Source: Gonapodya sp. JEL0774 (Eukaryota; Monoblepharomycota; Monoblepharidomycetes; Monoblepharidales; Gonapodyaceae). From it: a stretch of 64,000 bases of DNA. The DNA lies in assembly GCA_027604505.1 (NCBI GenBank), contig JADIIX010000084.1, forward strand, positions 33,797 to 97,796, read 5' to 3'. The notes under the pieces are model-generated. The model did no database searches, was not told where the DNA came from, and worked only from the letters and a program-made list of their open reading frames with translations. Of this stretch, positions 1 through 12,365 are shown piece after piece (position 1 is the stretch's first letter; the number at the start of each line of letters is the position of its first letter). The translations under genes and the position numbers were made by a program.

Positions 1-213
1 GACCACTTTCTAACGATCTTGCTGCATCTCCAGAAGAGTTTATTATTGACTGTCCCCGCATTTTGTTGTTCGTGTCTGGACAGCCTGTGTCCGTGCATCA
101 TGCATCATCGGCTCACCAAAGTTGGATCCTGATCGGTCCGCAATTCCACGCCAGAGCGGGCCGTTTTCTCATATACACGGCTGTGGCGATTCTCCTCGAA
201 GGCGCCTGACAAG

Positions 214-2001
214 ATGAAAGGACGATCGTTCTTCGTGCTCCCGTTTTTGCTCGTGCTCTTTGCCCCGTCGCTCCATGCTCTGGGGCAGAGTCCACTCTCC
301 GCACAGAACGTGAGCCCCATCGTTCTCAAATCTTCCGTAAATGTGAATTCCAGCAAGATTCAAGCTGTCCTTGATTTGAGTGAGCCAATAACAGTACGTG
401 AATGCCCCGTCAAATTTGATTGCTTCTGGTGTTGACAAGGGTGCTCAGGAAACATTCGCTGGGATCGCTACGTACGCTCACATGCCATGGGTAAAATGCT
501 TTACAGATGGCGCTGAAAGCCTTGACATAGGTATTGTGGGAATTCCTTTCGATGTGAGTTTGATAAACAGGATTGGTTCGTTCGTGCATTTCTTGACACG
601 ATCATGTATTCTGCAATCTCTTCGAAGACGGCTGTCACTTACCGGCGTTAGTATTAAGAGTCTAATGAAAGATTGGAAGTAGTTTATTTTGACGTTTTAC
701 CGTCCTGCAATGTCACATTAGCTGGTGCTCGGTTCGGTCCGTCGGCTATTCGTACTGGGGCTCGCAGAATCCAATATAAGAAAGGTGAGCACTTACGTGC
801 GACGAAGGTCGGGTCACTTTCATGGTTGCTCAATCAAGAACTCCCTCTTATTTCCGCAAGGCTACGACAACAACTGTACGTACAACGATATAGTTTAACA
901 GCATCTTCCAGTTTTTTTCACGGCGCCTTGTCGAACAGGGAAATTCAGCCCTTTCTCTCAATGGGCGAAGGTCGTTGATTGCGGTGATATGGCTGTGTCG
1001 CCCTTCTCCAACACCAAAGCGTTCGACCAAATGTACCGAGGCTATTTGCATCTCATCACTCGACCACCTGCACACGAATTCAAAGGTCTCGTATCACACC
1101 CGAGGTTCATCACTCTCGGAGGGGATCACAGTATTACACTCCCAGTCCTTCGGGCTCTCAAAGAGGTCTACGGACCTATCGCTGTGCTGCACTTTGACAG
1201 TCACCTTGTGGGTCACTTTTTTTGTCAAATTTTGAAGAACGATTGCTTGAATTGACTTAATGAACTCAACCAACTTCAGGACAGCTGGCGAAATTACGGG
1301 GACTCTGAGGAAGAAGCATACACACATGGGACGATGTTCTGGTAGGTCCCGCTTTAACTGCGACCTCACAATTTTACTGATGTTCAGCCTCCGGTAATGC
1401 AGGAACGCGTGGCGTGAAGGGCTCACCTTGCCAGGGAAGAACGTGCACGTTGGAATCCGAACTCGGCTTGTGTAAGTAGACGGGCGCGACTGGAATCTAT
1501 ATGTTCGTTGACCCTGACCGCGCTCATCACTGCAGTGACGAGAGGGACTACATCGAGGACAAGTCATACGGGTGGAGGATTATCGAGTTCGTCGACTATT
1601 ACAAATTAGGGGTTGATGGCATAATCCGCGAGATTAAGGAGACCATTGGAGATGCACCGTGTTATCTGAGTCTCGACATCGTGAGTTGCCCTAAGTTTTG
1701 TGGATTTTCGGATGATCTTGTATTGACGATCGGGCCACAGGATGTTGTGAACCCTGGAGAGGCACCTGCAACGGGCACAATCGAACCAGGGGGTTTCCTT
1801 GCACGGGAAATTCAAGCAATACTACGTGGTCTCGGTGGTCTCAATATTGTCGGTGCCGACGTCGTCGAAGTTGCACCAGCCTATGATAATGCGGAAATCA
1901 CAGCAACCCTCGCGGCGAACTTGGTCTTTGACATGACAGCTCTGATGGTGAAACGTCCAGTGGCAATGAAAACTGATGCAACAGTGCATGCAGAGCTTTG
2001 A
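214..2001 (+). CDS. Secreted agmatinase-like ureohydrolase (arginase family), 398 aa, 10 exons
   Basis: Ureohydrolase that probably hydrolyses agmatine or a related guanidino compound to an amine plus urea. The Mn-binding motifs are all visible: GGDHS (about residues 180-200), DSHLD (Asp, His, Asp ligands) and SLDID followed by a Pro/Gly-rich EPGG. The conserved ARFGPSAIR and VDCGD blocks are also present. The N-terminus is a clear signal peptide (FFVLPFLLVLFAPSLHA), so the enzyme should enter the secretory pathway, as in several fungal agmatinase-1 proteins. My spliced model is 214-393, 440-553, 628-646, 722-784, 861-875, 939-1207, 1280-1341, 1403-1471, 1536-1680 and 1741-2001. It is open throughout and divisible by three. 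Exons 3 (19 nt) and 5 (15 nt) are micro-exons. The gene converges on HAT1. Substrate choice within the family is inferred only. Confidence 0.88.
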
Positions 2002-2121
2002 TGTATTCGTAGCACGACCTGTATTATGCGACGCTATTGGAAAACATTGGATGGTAGGCCGCTGCTATTTTCTGCGGTCCAAAATTCCCGCCCGTCTCGC
2101 GATATCCTTGGAGAAAGACTG

Positions 2122-4258
2122 TTATCTTGATGACTCCACTCGAACCACATTCGCCATTCTCACCTGGTAGTCCTCAAGCACTCCGTCGTACGCCTCTCGA
2201 ACTTTCTGTGTCCTTTCCCACACTGGCATATCCGCAAGAACATCGCGATTCTTCAGGTAGATCCGACGCTTGACCATAAGGCGGTATGCCCGTGTTGCAG
2301 GGTCAGACTGCAACTTGGGTCTTGGAAGGTTAAGATAAAGGTGAAGTTCCGTTAGGCGAAGAGCTTGTTGCTGTAGAACATAGTGAACAAAGAGCTGACG
2401 TTCTCTCGCACAAAACAACTAGAAATCACCTTCGTAACTTTCCATCGCGTTGCCAAACGCTCTACCTCAACATCAAATACTTTTCTTTCGACGTCCGTTG
2501 TCGTGCATGTCACCACCCCATCAACACTTCTATCTAACAAAAGACCAACACTTCCATTATTTGTCGCAGCAGAGACATCATCCGAGCTAGCTCCGTCATA
2601 ATCAGCTGGAAGCACTTGTACAGCTTTCTTCGAAGTTATTGTGCCTTTCACGGTACTACCATTCCAAAACAGATCAACGGATAGTCGGGAGAACGCGTTC
2701 TGAGATCTCAGGAGTCCGTAATCACAATGATCACGGAGGTCCATCATGGTATCGTTGGGTTCCTCAACTGTGGATGCAGTTCCAACGTTTGGGTGCAAGT
2801 TCTCCCGTTCCATCCCATGTATCATGAACATCACGGACTCACTCGCAATCTCGGCCACTTCCTCCATCCCAAAGTATGCGTTGTAAAGCGATCGATACAA
2901 TGACGCTTCAGCACAATTCGGAAGAAATGGCAGATTGTGTCAGCTGAACGCCAAACTGATTGAGGAAATGGCCGAACTCACAACCCACGCTCTTGCCTTG
3001 CCACGGGGGCAAAACTAGAATCTGGCTTATCCTCTCTCTGGTCCGCCAGTTCACTTCTTTAGAACTGACAGCGCGCAATCCCAACACCTCGTCATTCCCT
3101 AGTTCCTCGTATTGCCAATCAAGTTTGGGATATCGGTATGGGTAACAAGTCGCAAACCCCGCAAAGGATCGATACGGATTCGTGGGAGAGTTGGGATTAG
3201 GAGTAGAGTGAAAACTGTCCACGTGGAAGTTGCATCGAGTGTGGGGGTGTATAACAAGACATCAACGCTGGACATATCATTTGGACTCACACACAATAAA
3301 CCTCCCACCGAAGATCGGAGTCATCAATGTACTGTGCTCCGTCAATGTAGAAGAGCAGGAATAATCGAATGCGCCGGTAATAATTCAGACACACGGGATC
3401 TGAAAGTGGAAGCTTTGTCGCCACACCAAACAGCGAAATGAGTCACCAATATCACGGTGGATCAACGTGAACGGCAATACTTACCTTATACACCTCGAAT
3501 GAATCTACTTCATTGGACCCTTCAGACTCATTGATAACTGCCTCATGATTGGCCTCATCATAGTCGGCCATGCCCTCCATGGTATCAGCAGCATCGGATG
3601 CAGCACCAGGTCCTTTCTTCTTTGGATGACGCGAATCGCCTGGTGTGGAGCGCTTCCGCTTGCCATGGTTGGATGGGGCGCCGGACACTTCGCCGTTCCC
3701 TCCAACATCCGCAAAATGTTTCTTCACCGAAAATTCATGCCAAACTTCTCCGGGCGGCACAAACTCGCGATCTCCCTGTGTACACAAATGCACAAACGCA
3801 CTCCAAGTGCATGCAAGTTCCAGGCCACATTCGTCGAAGCGGGCCTTGAACGCTCCACTTATGTCGTGAGGCTCGTATTCGGAGAGCGATGAATCATCGT
3901 TTATGACCGCGTCATAGGAGACATGCAGGAATGGATGAAGAGATGTTGCTGAAAATAGGCAAATGATTCGTAGCTTTTTGTATCCGAAAATCTTGTCATC
4001 CGGGAAAAGCGGCCACGCTACAATCGGTGGATATGGTGCGAGACCGTCAAGTTCGTCTATGGATGGCTCTGACGTCGTCAAATCCGCTGCATGGACTGTC
4101 AGAGTCATTGGGACACCGTCAATGATGATCGCGGACACACGAAAGGCATAGTGGTATCGGAATCACAAACCCCAACCGAATTTGATGACATCGGTCGCCT
4201 CGCAGATCCATTTTTCCAGTTGTGAAGGTACTGGTGGAGGTGTCGGTCGAAGCGCCAT
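2122..4258 (-). CDS. HAT1: Histone acetyltransferase type B catalytic subunit HAT1
   Basis: HAT1 acetylates newly made histone H4 in the cytoplasm and nucleus before deposition. The start is an ATG at 4258 followed by an N-terminal stretch (EKWICEATDVIKF) and a short intron. Exons then give the HAT1_N signature (FPDDKIFGYKKLRI, FLHVSYDAV). A long acidic and basic insert (KRKRSTPGDSRHPKKKGPG) that could act as an NLS precedes the FEVYKV strand. A small exon near 3305-3420 encodes LLFYIDGAQYID, followed by the GNAT acetyl-CoA loop region (RISQILVLPPWQGK). The C-terminal helical part (ALRLTELHLYLNLP, YRLMVKRRIYLKNRD) matches the HAT1 tail. The segment around 2420-2640 is longer and more Ser/Asp-rich than usual and its exon limits are unresolved. 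No frame break is evident. Confidence 0.82.
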
Positions 4259-4701
4259 ACATGTAAGGTCCAACAACGAAAAAGGGGAAGTCGTGACGTC
4301 ATGTCCCGGACAGAAGGTGTATCAAGAGGAAAGAAGAAGGTAGTGAGTCAACGCTGCTTGTTGAGACGGGACTAGCATCCTTACTTGTAGACATTGGGTT
4401 GAAGTTGATTTGACCCGATTAAGAACGATTCCAGACTGGATTCGCAAAAATCCTTCCTCGAGCGTTGGAAAGAATCGATTGCTGAACGATCGAAGGTTTC
4501 AAACTCTGTGGGTCGGGGAACAGGCGAATACTGCACTCACTTTTGATGAACAGGTGGTCTGAAGCAATGAAGAGCACAAAGGAGTAACCGCGATAAACAA
4601 CATGATAAAGGTCCTCAAATTTGTGATTACATTCTCAAAAAATAGCTACATCTCCAACGTTGATCTTCGTAACTGATCACATCTGTTGGGAATGAAGGGC
4701 A
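4259..4701. other. Intergenic, HAT1 promoter side and bicupin 3' side
   Basis: Both flanking genes run on the minus strand, so this stretch holds the HAT1 upstream region and the 3' flank of the bicupin gene. I see no convincing coding signal, repeat or RNA gene. Confidence 0.5.
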
Positions 4702-6105
4702 TCAGTCCAAATTGTGTAACGACACGGTCTTGTATTCCGCAGGAGACGTAAGTTCAATCATCTCGATGTCGTCACTGTAATCGACGACTTCGTGCTTCCA
4801 GCCCGGTTTTTGCCTGCGTTCGCCCAAAACAGCGCTCAACAGTCACTTCTCAGGAAGAAAATGAGCTCCAGCTTCACCCACATTATGCAGCCACCAGCAA
4901 TGGTCCTGTTTGGTTTATCGGTGCCAGATTCGATCTTTGAGTATCGAATGTCTATCCACCCTTTGATCACATAGACTAAGACACCCATCGCTTAGCAAGG
5001 AGTGATGTTCGCTCGCACAACAAAGCCCACCCACTCATTTGGAACTCCAGAAGATGTTGGTGAGCTCCAGTTCCGCCCTTGCATCCAGGCTTTGCTCGTA
5101 TAACGTGTCCCCCAAAACGCCCTTGGGTACACTCGGCGATCCCCAAGTCCCGGTAGAGAAACATGGGCCTTTGGTCACAAAGTAACTATACGGAGACGAC
5201 GAAAACGAGAGCGCAAAATCACCTCAGGCCGTCCTCCTTGAAATCCGACCCGTCTGGTGCAGGATGACGAACTGAGAACTTCATGCCATTAGCACTGATT
5301 GGACCTCCTTCTGTAAGATCATTGTGGTCGATTGGACCGACTGATCGCGTTGGGAAAGGATCCTGATCCCAGAATGGAGCAGAGCACTCTTCAACGTCGT
5401 TTATCACAACTGTGCACAACAAACTTACCGGACCAATAACCTCCAGAAGAACAATATCATCGCTGGCACGCAGCTCGTTGTGATGAATACCCGGGTTTTG
5501 AAAAACGCAGGTCCCCGGGATGTAGTTGACCACGCCATGCCCTTTATAATCTGTTCATCATGTGTGAGAAACACAGCCGCTTCTCTCTGCCGAGCGTGTC
5601 AAGTGATCTCACCAAAGCTTATAGAACCTTGCAAAACGTACACGAACTGGAAATAAAGATCGTGGGCGTGTGGACCTGTGGTACCTTTGCCCTTGAACTG
5701 GGCGCTGAAATCGCAAAGGCTCGTGAGAGCACAAAAAACAAGCAACTAGAGTTGTAACCAACTTTCCGCGGATAAGATGGGCGTGAAATGCTCCACCGGT
5801 AGCTTCCCGTACACCCAGTGACCGATACTGAAATGCATTGCTTTGCAGGATTGAACAACAAATGACGATGAATACGTTGGCCCTCTAACCTCAAAAAATG
5901 GTCTCAGTCCTCCTGGAACAAAGTCTGCGTCACCGTGCTTTGTGAGATCACTCGGATTCAAGGCTAGAAAGCTCCAAGTCGCCGAATCATTCGCAAGGGC
6001 GGGTTTGGGGTTCGAATCGTTGGCAGCAACTGCGGATTGATTCAAATATTGGCAGCTCCGATTGTATAAGAACGACCGAGATGCGAGCAATCTACCTGGA
6101 GCCAT
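4702..6105 (-). CDS. Bicupin domain protein
   Basis: Two cupin domains in one chain. The first half has a motif-1-like HAHD followed by FQFVYVLQG and a motif-2-like IPGTCVFQNPGIHHNEL, with conserved PxG, H and N. The second half has the typical YRDLGIAECTQGRFGGHVI entry strand followed by GTGAHQHLLEFQMS and ends IEMIELTSPAEYKTVSLHN before a stop at 4702. Cupins of this double arrangement bind a metal through the His cluster; the reaction here is unknown. The start at 6105 (MAPGRLLASRSFLYNRS) gives an Arg/Ser-rich leader that resembles a mitochondrial presequence. Several short introns interrupt the gene, including 5' of the GHGVVNYIPG block. The 6105 start is the first in-frame ATG of a long open exon. 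Confidence 0.72.
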
Positions 6106-6653
6106 TAGCCTTGGTGTTGGTGTCAGTTCTGTGCGGTTATCGGATAAAGTATCGCCGACGAACCCAAGAGAACTAGGAACGTGAATGTTTTTGTTCCCAC
6201 TTTAATTCACTTGACTACTATATGCTGCAACTGTTGTCTGGAGTGGCATGGGTGAGATGGTTTAGCAACGGTTGCTTGGGACTCCGGTCCAGCAAATCTT
6301 CATGGTCCACGTCTGGGGGGCATTTGGTCCACATAGTGTCCAACGCTGAAGGGTACAAGAGCCGATGAGACTACATATATAGAACCCGAAGGCTTCGAGA
6401 AGAAATGAAAATTAGAGTCATACTTTCTATATCGTACCACGGTTGTGAATGAGTCATTGGCTCCATTGAACAAAAGTGGCGTGACTTTCCAAGAAATGAT
6501 TGATCCCGTCCGGCAAGATACAGTGACTTTGACGTTTTGTATATGTTCAAACTGGGCTTGCTTTCTTACTTTCCTTCTATTTCGCGAACATTTACTTCCA
6601 CTGTTGCATGATGTTTTATGTAATAATGTGCAAAAGTTTACTCAAACTGAAGT
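6106..6653. other. Intergenic, bicupin promoter and zinc-finger gene 3' flank
   Basis: AT-richer than the surrounding exons. An 80-codon open frame at 6445-6687 on the plus strand has no recognisable features and overlaps the 3' end of the zinc-finger gene. I see nothing else here. Confidence 0.4.
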
Positions 6654-9007
6654 TCAATCTGCTCCCTCCACTTCGGGATTGCACTGACTCCTAGTCTCCT
6701 CCTCACCAGGTGCGTCCAGTGCTGCTGGAGCCCGTCCGCTCACATCGAATAACGAAGGACTATCCGAGCTGGAGGTACCAGACAAGTACTCAGCATCAGC
6801 TGCTCTACGAGCTTCCCGCGCTGCACGGTAGCCCCGAAGCCGCCCGCGGTCGTGCGTCCGTGTACTAGTGAGGGAGATTGTCATCTTTCCATCATGAGCT
6901 AGAAAAGTAGAAAGAAAATGACGTACTGTTGTTTCAGATGGTCGGCTCTGTAGAAGGTCCGACCACAACCGTGGTTTGGACATACGAAAGGTCTGAGGTC
7001 TGCGTGGCTTCGCCGATGCCGCTGCATAACCAGTGCGATATGAGCGACAAATTTCAAGAACATCAAAAGCTCGGGAGACTCACTGCTAAATGCGAGCCTG
7101 AAGGTCGCGACCACAACATTCATGGCGTCAGACTCGAAGAGGGGTGGCGAACACATCCGACTTAACTCACTTGTTCGGTAGGCCTTGCCACACGCCCCAC
7201 AGATGTATCTCCTCTCCTTGCTGTCACCGTCCTCCTCGCCATCAGAAGCATGGTGATATTCATGCTCCGCAGATTCCCAGGGCCTCCCGTTCCCTGGATC
7301 GTACAAGCCACCCGTCCGTCCCATTTCCCACTGAGGATTCATTACACGTTCTGCAGGCTCCCAGGAGGGGGGTGCGCTAGGGAGCCCATAGTAACCTTGG
7401 CTAGGATGCAACGATGCCATATCCTCGGGATGACCCACTCCGAACGCAGAAACAAACGGGGCTGGATTAGCATACGTAGGGCGACGAGAAAGAGCTGCAG
7501 CCGCAGGTGAAAGTCCCGAAGTGTCTCGATACAAGGGCTCTGGGATACTGTGTCCTGCCTGTGCCGTTGCCTCAGGACCTTGTTGTGGAGAGCCGTTATT
7601 TCCACTATGCGACAGACGAGAGAGCTCTGGAGCTGACATATGGCGACTATACGTATTCGAAAAGTTGCCTTGTTGGAAGGATGGTTCCACACTCGGTGGG
7701 TCTCGCCTCCCACCTTCCCGGCGCAACACATCGTTCGTATAAGAATAGGGGAGTTCTGGTTGCATTTGGTGTTGTTGGCGCTCTTGATGGTAAGGGTATC
7801 CTTGCGTCTCGCTAGATGATTCCGGGAAGTCAGAGACGCGGCGGTTGATAACATGCGGTAGGTTAGGAGGGAGAAATGGGGGATTAATGTACCGTCCGTG
7901 GTCGGGATAAGCGGGGTTGTAATTAGTTGATGGAGGACTAAACAGCGGTTGTCTCATTTCGGGTGGAATTGTGGTATTCACTGCATCGCGGTGACTGGGT
8001 TGAAGAGGGGCGAGGGTGGTATGACGATAAACACCCGATGGGTGTCCCTGGAGGGGAAGTACCACACAACGGACCGGCATAGCGACGAACCGTTGAGCAA
8101 TATGTGACATGTGGCAACCACTCGAACTGAAGAGACAGTACTCACGGAATTGTGATCTGCATAGTGATAATTCGAGCCGCCCATTCCCATTGTCGGCAGC
8201 TCCCATGGAGGCGGCCCCAGCGCCGTCGGAGGACTCTCAAATCCACCACGTTCTAAGACTTCCATAGACGCGGAGACTCGGTTATTCTGGAAAATTCGTG
8301 GATAACGCAACCAAGAATCAGGTGCACTGTTCGCGAAGGGAGGATTCGGCGGAACAGCAGGAGAGGCTATGAGCTTCGAAGGATCAAAGTTTTGACGGAC
8401 GGCCACTGGAATCTCCTGTGTGAAAAGATGACAACAGTGGTAGTGGTGGTCACTAACTTCCAGACACTGACAGCTGTTATTTTTCTCATACCTGGCGGAA
8501 TGAAGGTCGACTATCCCCTTGGAGGCGAGAATCCCAAAGATTCAACGAGTTAGGATTCCAGTTTCCAGTATAATGTGGTGCTCTGGTGGTTGGGACCCAA
8601 TTCTCCAACTTCAAACTTATGGTACTCTGGTGCGCGATATCACCCGGTCGAAGTGATGTGGGAGCGAACGGAGAACTTGCAGAAGGATGAGCAGGAATGT
8701 TATGGAAAGGGGGAAGCTGGGTATGCGAGATTTTGTTGTGTCCAGAAAAATCGGAAGCAGAGCCGCGTAGCGGTTGACCTTCAGCTCCGGTGTGGCTGGA
8801 CGCAGGCCGGGGAAATGTCAGTCTCGGGTTGAGTCCAGGAGAAGGCTGCCACGAGATATCGCCAGGATTGCTCTCGACAGTTCGAGTCGTAGACGAAGGG
8901 TTGTCGGACTGCGGACCCCCAGATTTGAAGGCGTCCGGAGTCCCTGCTGCAGGAAGGGGGCCTCCTGCCGGGGAGCCTTGAGTGGGGTCTCCGCCCATTC
9001 CTTCCAT
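6654..9007 (-). CDS. C2H2 zinc-finger transcription factor with long Pro/Ser-rich N-terminus
   Basis: Putative DNA-binding regulator. The first ~600 residues are low-complexity and Pro/Ser/Gly/His-rich (for example RYINPPFLPPNLPHVINR), typical of a fungal activator's disordered region. Near the C-terminus come two C2H2 fingers. The first is CGACGKAYRT, interrupted by an intron, then RHRRSH. The second is CPNHGCGRTFYRADHLKQ, again with an intron before its last His. The tail is GRLRGYRAAREARRAADAEYLSGTSSSD and ends NPEVEGAD before a stop at 6654. The start at 9007 opens the first long exon; introns lie near 8410-8480, 8105-8145, 7020-7170 and 6900-6930. Finger identity supports sequence-specific binding, but the target is unknown. 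Confidence 0.75.
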
Positions 9008-9697
9008 CTTTCAATGGCACTCGAACCCCGAAAAGAGTTTAAAGTTGGTACGGGACACCCCCCGAACGGAGCAAAGGCATCCGTAGGGATTGAGGGTGGG
9101 GTTTTCAATTATACGAAAGTGACTGTGTTCCCAACCAACCGGCGGAAGCACACCTCTTCATCAATTTCTCTGTATCTTTTGAAGCGAGGTCACGAAACTA
9201 GTACTAAACTGCTTTCGTGGAGTGGTTGATTAATTTTCGCTTTCACAGATCGGCAATGATGGTCAACACGGCAACCGGCGAAGTGTCGTTGCTTCCAGAT
9301 CAGGCCTGACGTCACAAGGTTGTAACACACAATCCTTATAATACTCTCTGTTCATCACCGTTTAGTCCCAATATGCATGAGACATTCAGTAAATCGATAA
9401 ATTTTACTGTGCTTGAAGGTGCATCGAGCGTTCGAGACCGAGCAGATCCAGCACAAACCGAACTTCCGGCAGGGCGAGGAAACCCTTCACAGCGTTTTGT
9501 GAACGACCTTCGATCGGAGAGCAGGGTTCTCAGAATCCTTTTTTGTGGATGGGTAAATTTCGAAGGGGGCTTTGAAGGGACAAACCAGCCCGCTCGGCAA
9601 AATACGGAACCACCGAAACAACTGTCTGGGAAATGTTTCAAGTGCTTCGAAATTCATTCGCCGCCAGCGCTTTCTTGATCAACTGAACTATTTATTA
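9008..9697. other. Intergenic, 690 bp
   Basis: Lies upstream of the zinc-finger gene and downstream of the aminotransferase gene. Overlapping ~100-codon open frames occur on both strands (9336-9641 and 9373-9678), with no start context, splice continuation or family resemblance. I see no gene here. Confidence 0.4.
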
Positions 9698-11930
9698 CTA
9701 GATCTTCAGTTTCGCTAGCCTCTCTGCAGCGGCATCCAACATGGACCTGCTTTTACAAAACGCGAATCTGATATACCTCCCAGCAATCACGTTCCCATCA
9801 ACGTCATTTGAGTCGTAAAAAGGGGAAGGTGGGATACCACCCACCCCCGCCTCTGCGACAAGCCATCGCGCCATCCTATAATCCCGGCGATTCTCATGTG
9901 CGTAAAGAGGTGAGGAGGCAAGGGCCGGTACAGAAATGGGATCCGGGAGATGCGAAACGTCCGACATGATGAAGTATCCGCCTAGACATACTTGATTGCT
10001 CAGATTGAAAACGAGGTCGTGGAACGATGGATCTTACCATGTGGCTTGCATGGACTGAGGTTGGAGTCTCGTAAAATGTTCAGAAGATGATCGCGGAGGT
10101 CTTGATATTGCTTTCGCTGTTGCTCAAAAAAGCCGGTCTTGATCGCGTGCTCAAACGATAGAGCTGTCGCTTCCTCCACGAAGCCACCGAGAATGCTCAG
10201 AACAACACGAATTCCAAGTGACGCTCCGCAGGAAACTTACTTGTAGAGGGTTGACGATAGCGAATGGTACCCATTGGTGTACTGATGACCAGATGTGCTC
10301 AAAAAAATGACTGCGAGACGACTGATCAGCCCGACCAAAACGTCCTCCACACTCACCAAGCCAGACGGTCCTTATCAATTCCGCTGGTGCAGCAATCCAG
10401 CCGATTTTCCAGCCTGTCACCCCCATTCTACATGATTTTAATGCGTTCGAAGAATATTGTTGTCACTGTGGCATAACATTGGTCGAGAACACTCACGTTT
10501 TGCCGACCGAACCTATTGTGAGAGTCCTTTCCCACATTCCGGGAAGGGATGCTGAGAAAATACAACGCATTCCGTTTAACAGTTGATAGGCCTCGAGTTT
10601 GATACTAGGATGCGATATCTCACCAAACTTGATCATTGGGTTGGGTGCATCGTCAAATACCAGTGTCTCGCTGCCATTGCACAAGAGAGGAATTCTTGGG
10701 AGTGTCCGTAGAGGATACTTTAAAAATACTCACTAAACTTCATCGGCAAGTACGATGAGATCGTGCCTGGTTGCAATATCTGCCAACCGTTCAAGCTCGG
10801 ATAGCGTCCAAACCTTGCCTGTGCATGGATAAAATTCAAAGACGGTTCGACACATCCACAGTGAGATCCAGAACGAGTACAATTGTGCACACTAACCGAC
10901 TGGATTGTTCGGGTTGTTGAGCAGCTTCGAGGAAGCGACGAGGATATATTTGTATTCCGAGCAAGTTTCGGCCACCACAACTCACAATCATTTTGACCTT
11001 GCCCTTTTCCTGCACACAAAGTCTTTCGATTTCATCAAAATCTACCTTCCAATCGTCCGATGTCTCAGCATTGCGGTCTTTTGGGGGCCGAATGTTGACG
11101 AACAAGGAGCGCCCTCCCGCAAGGTGCACGCTGGCAGGGTATGAGTCGTAATGGGGAGATATAAGAATTGCCGCATCTCCGGGAGAAATAAACGCTTGTA
11201 TTGAAGAAAAAATGGCTGCCCGAATCGTCTCGAGGTTGAGCAATCCTCCTTTCCAAGGTGAATATTTCAAACTCTCACCTTCGGTGGCCCCAACAGTCGT
11301 CAAAATCTCCGTAAGAGGGTTCAGTTCTCTTTTCAGACCATCCTTGTAAAATTCAGCAAGGACTGATAACAGTAATTTCAGCAGATTTGCGTACATATTG
11401 AAATGATTGTCCCTAACCGTTCACCAAATGGGGATTTCCCTCGCTCCGAGCGTACTGCTGGATAAGATTATCCTGGGCCATTGTCTGAGAAGCGTAATCT
11501 CGGATGAATTGAGGGACTGGGATGGTTGGGAAACCCTGATGATCGGGTCACGTGTTCAAACTTGAACTTCGGATAGATAGCCCTTGCCAGCATTTCTCTC
11601 TTACTTGTCCTAGGTTGACTGCATTGCGTTCAATGCACATAGCCGTGAATTCTTGGGTATGTTAAGAGGAGATAAGTAGGCAACGATATATCGCACCATC
11701 GCACCGGTGAGTTTTCGGACTCACCTGAGAACACGGTTCCTTCGGGGTGAAATGCGTTGAGTTTATGCGAGCCCTAGTGCAGAGGCAGCATCAGAGTTAT
11801 GGACTGCTTCCCGAGGTCGCGATCGCTGTCGTGGCTAGATGATTTGAGACACTACCTTCGACGAAATCTTAGACTTCGAAGGCGCCGATTGCGGGTGGGC
11901 TCCATTCGCAGTGGAAGTATTTCCTGTCAT
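9698..11930 (-). CDS. Class I/II aminotransferase, kynurenine aminotransferase/cysteine-conjugate beta-lyase type
   Basis: PLP-dependent fold-type I aminotransferase, closest in style to the BNA3/KAT family that converts kynurenine to kynurenic acid. Visible blocks in order: NLGQGFPTIP, a QYARSEG motif, VGATEG with SSIQAFISPGDAAILISPHYDSYPA, the NPxNP-side region, then GSVGKT carrying the PLP lysine, followed after an intron by VTGWKIGWI. The C-terminus is RFAFCKSRSMLDAAAERLAKLKI with its stop at 9698. The start at 11930 (MTGNTSTANGAHPQSAPSK) is supported by a continuous small exon and by length. The gene has about nine introns. No targeting peptide is obvious. Substrate preference is inferred from family resemblance. 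Confidence 0.82.
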
Positions 11931-12365
11931 CGTCGCGAAGGTAGTTGATTGGCCTTTGAAATGATGCTTGAAATGAGGAGAGGAAGGCTACAATAGGAGT
12001 TTGATTCCGCAGGTGAAAGAGGATACCACTCACCAGCTTGCGTCCCGGCTGACAATTACTTTTCAAGCTGAAAAAGGCAAATTTGTTTGCAATGATGGGT
12101 GAAACAAGATTAGCGAGAATGCGGGTGTGCATGCAATATCAGATTGGGGGGACGTCCATACCGTGGTTGGCGATAAAAGCAAATCAACATCACTGACATT
12201 TTCACTGCTGGAGAACACTGTTATATCATTGAGCAGAAGTACCATTTCGCACTGTACAATAGGCATGAAATAGTTTTGCGATAAGTTAATGACAAATGTT
12301 GAATGGGTTACTTGCAAAACTTCTCGGACAAGAAGCGAAAGTCTCAGTATATGTGGTAAATGTAG
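11931..12365. other. Intergenic, 435 bp
   Basis: Upstream region of the aminotransferase gene and 3' flank of the membrane-protein gene. One 84-codon minus-strand open frame (12063-12317) is hydrophobic but lacks splice continuation or family features. Nothing else is seen. Confidence 0.4.

Noticed and set aside
6009-6030. tRNA B-box-like GGTTCGAATC
   Set aside because: It lies inside the first exon of the bicupin gene and no matching A-box or cloverleaf was seen.
9373-9678. 101-codon plus-strand open frame in the intergenic region
   Set aside because: An equally long frame exists on the other strand, and neither has a family resemblance or splice partners.
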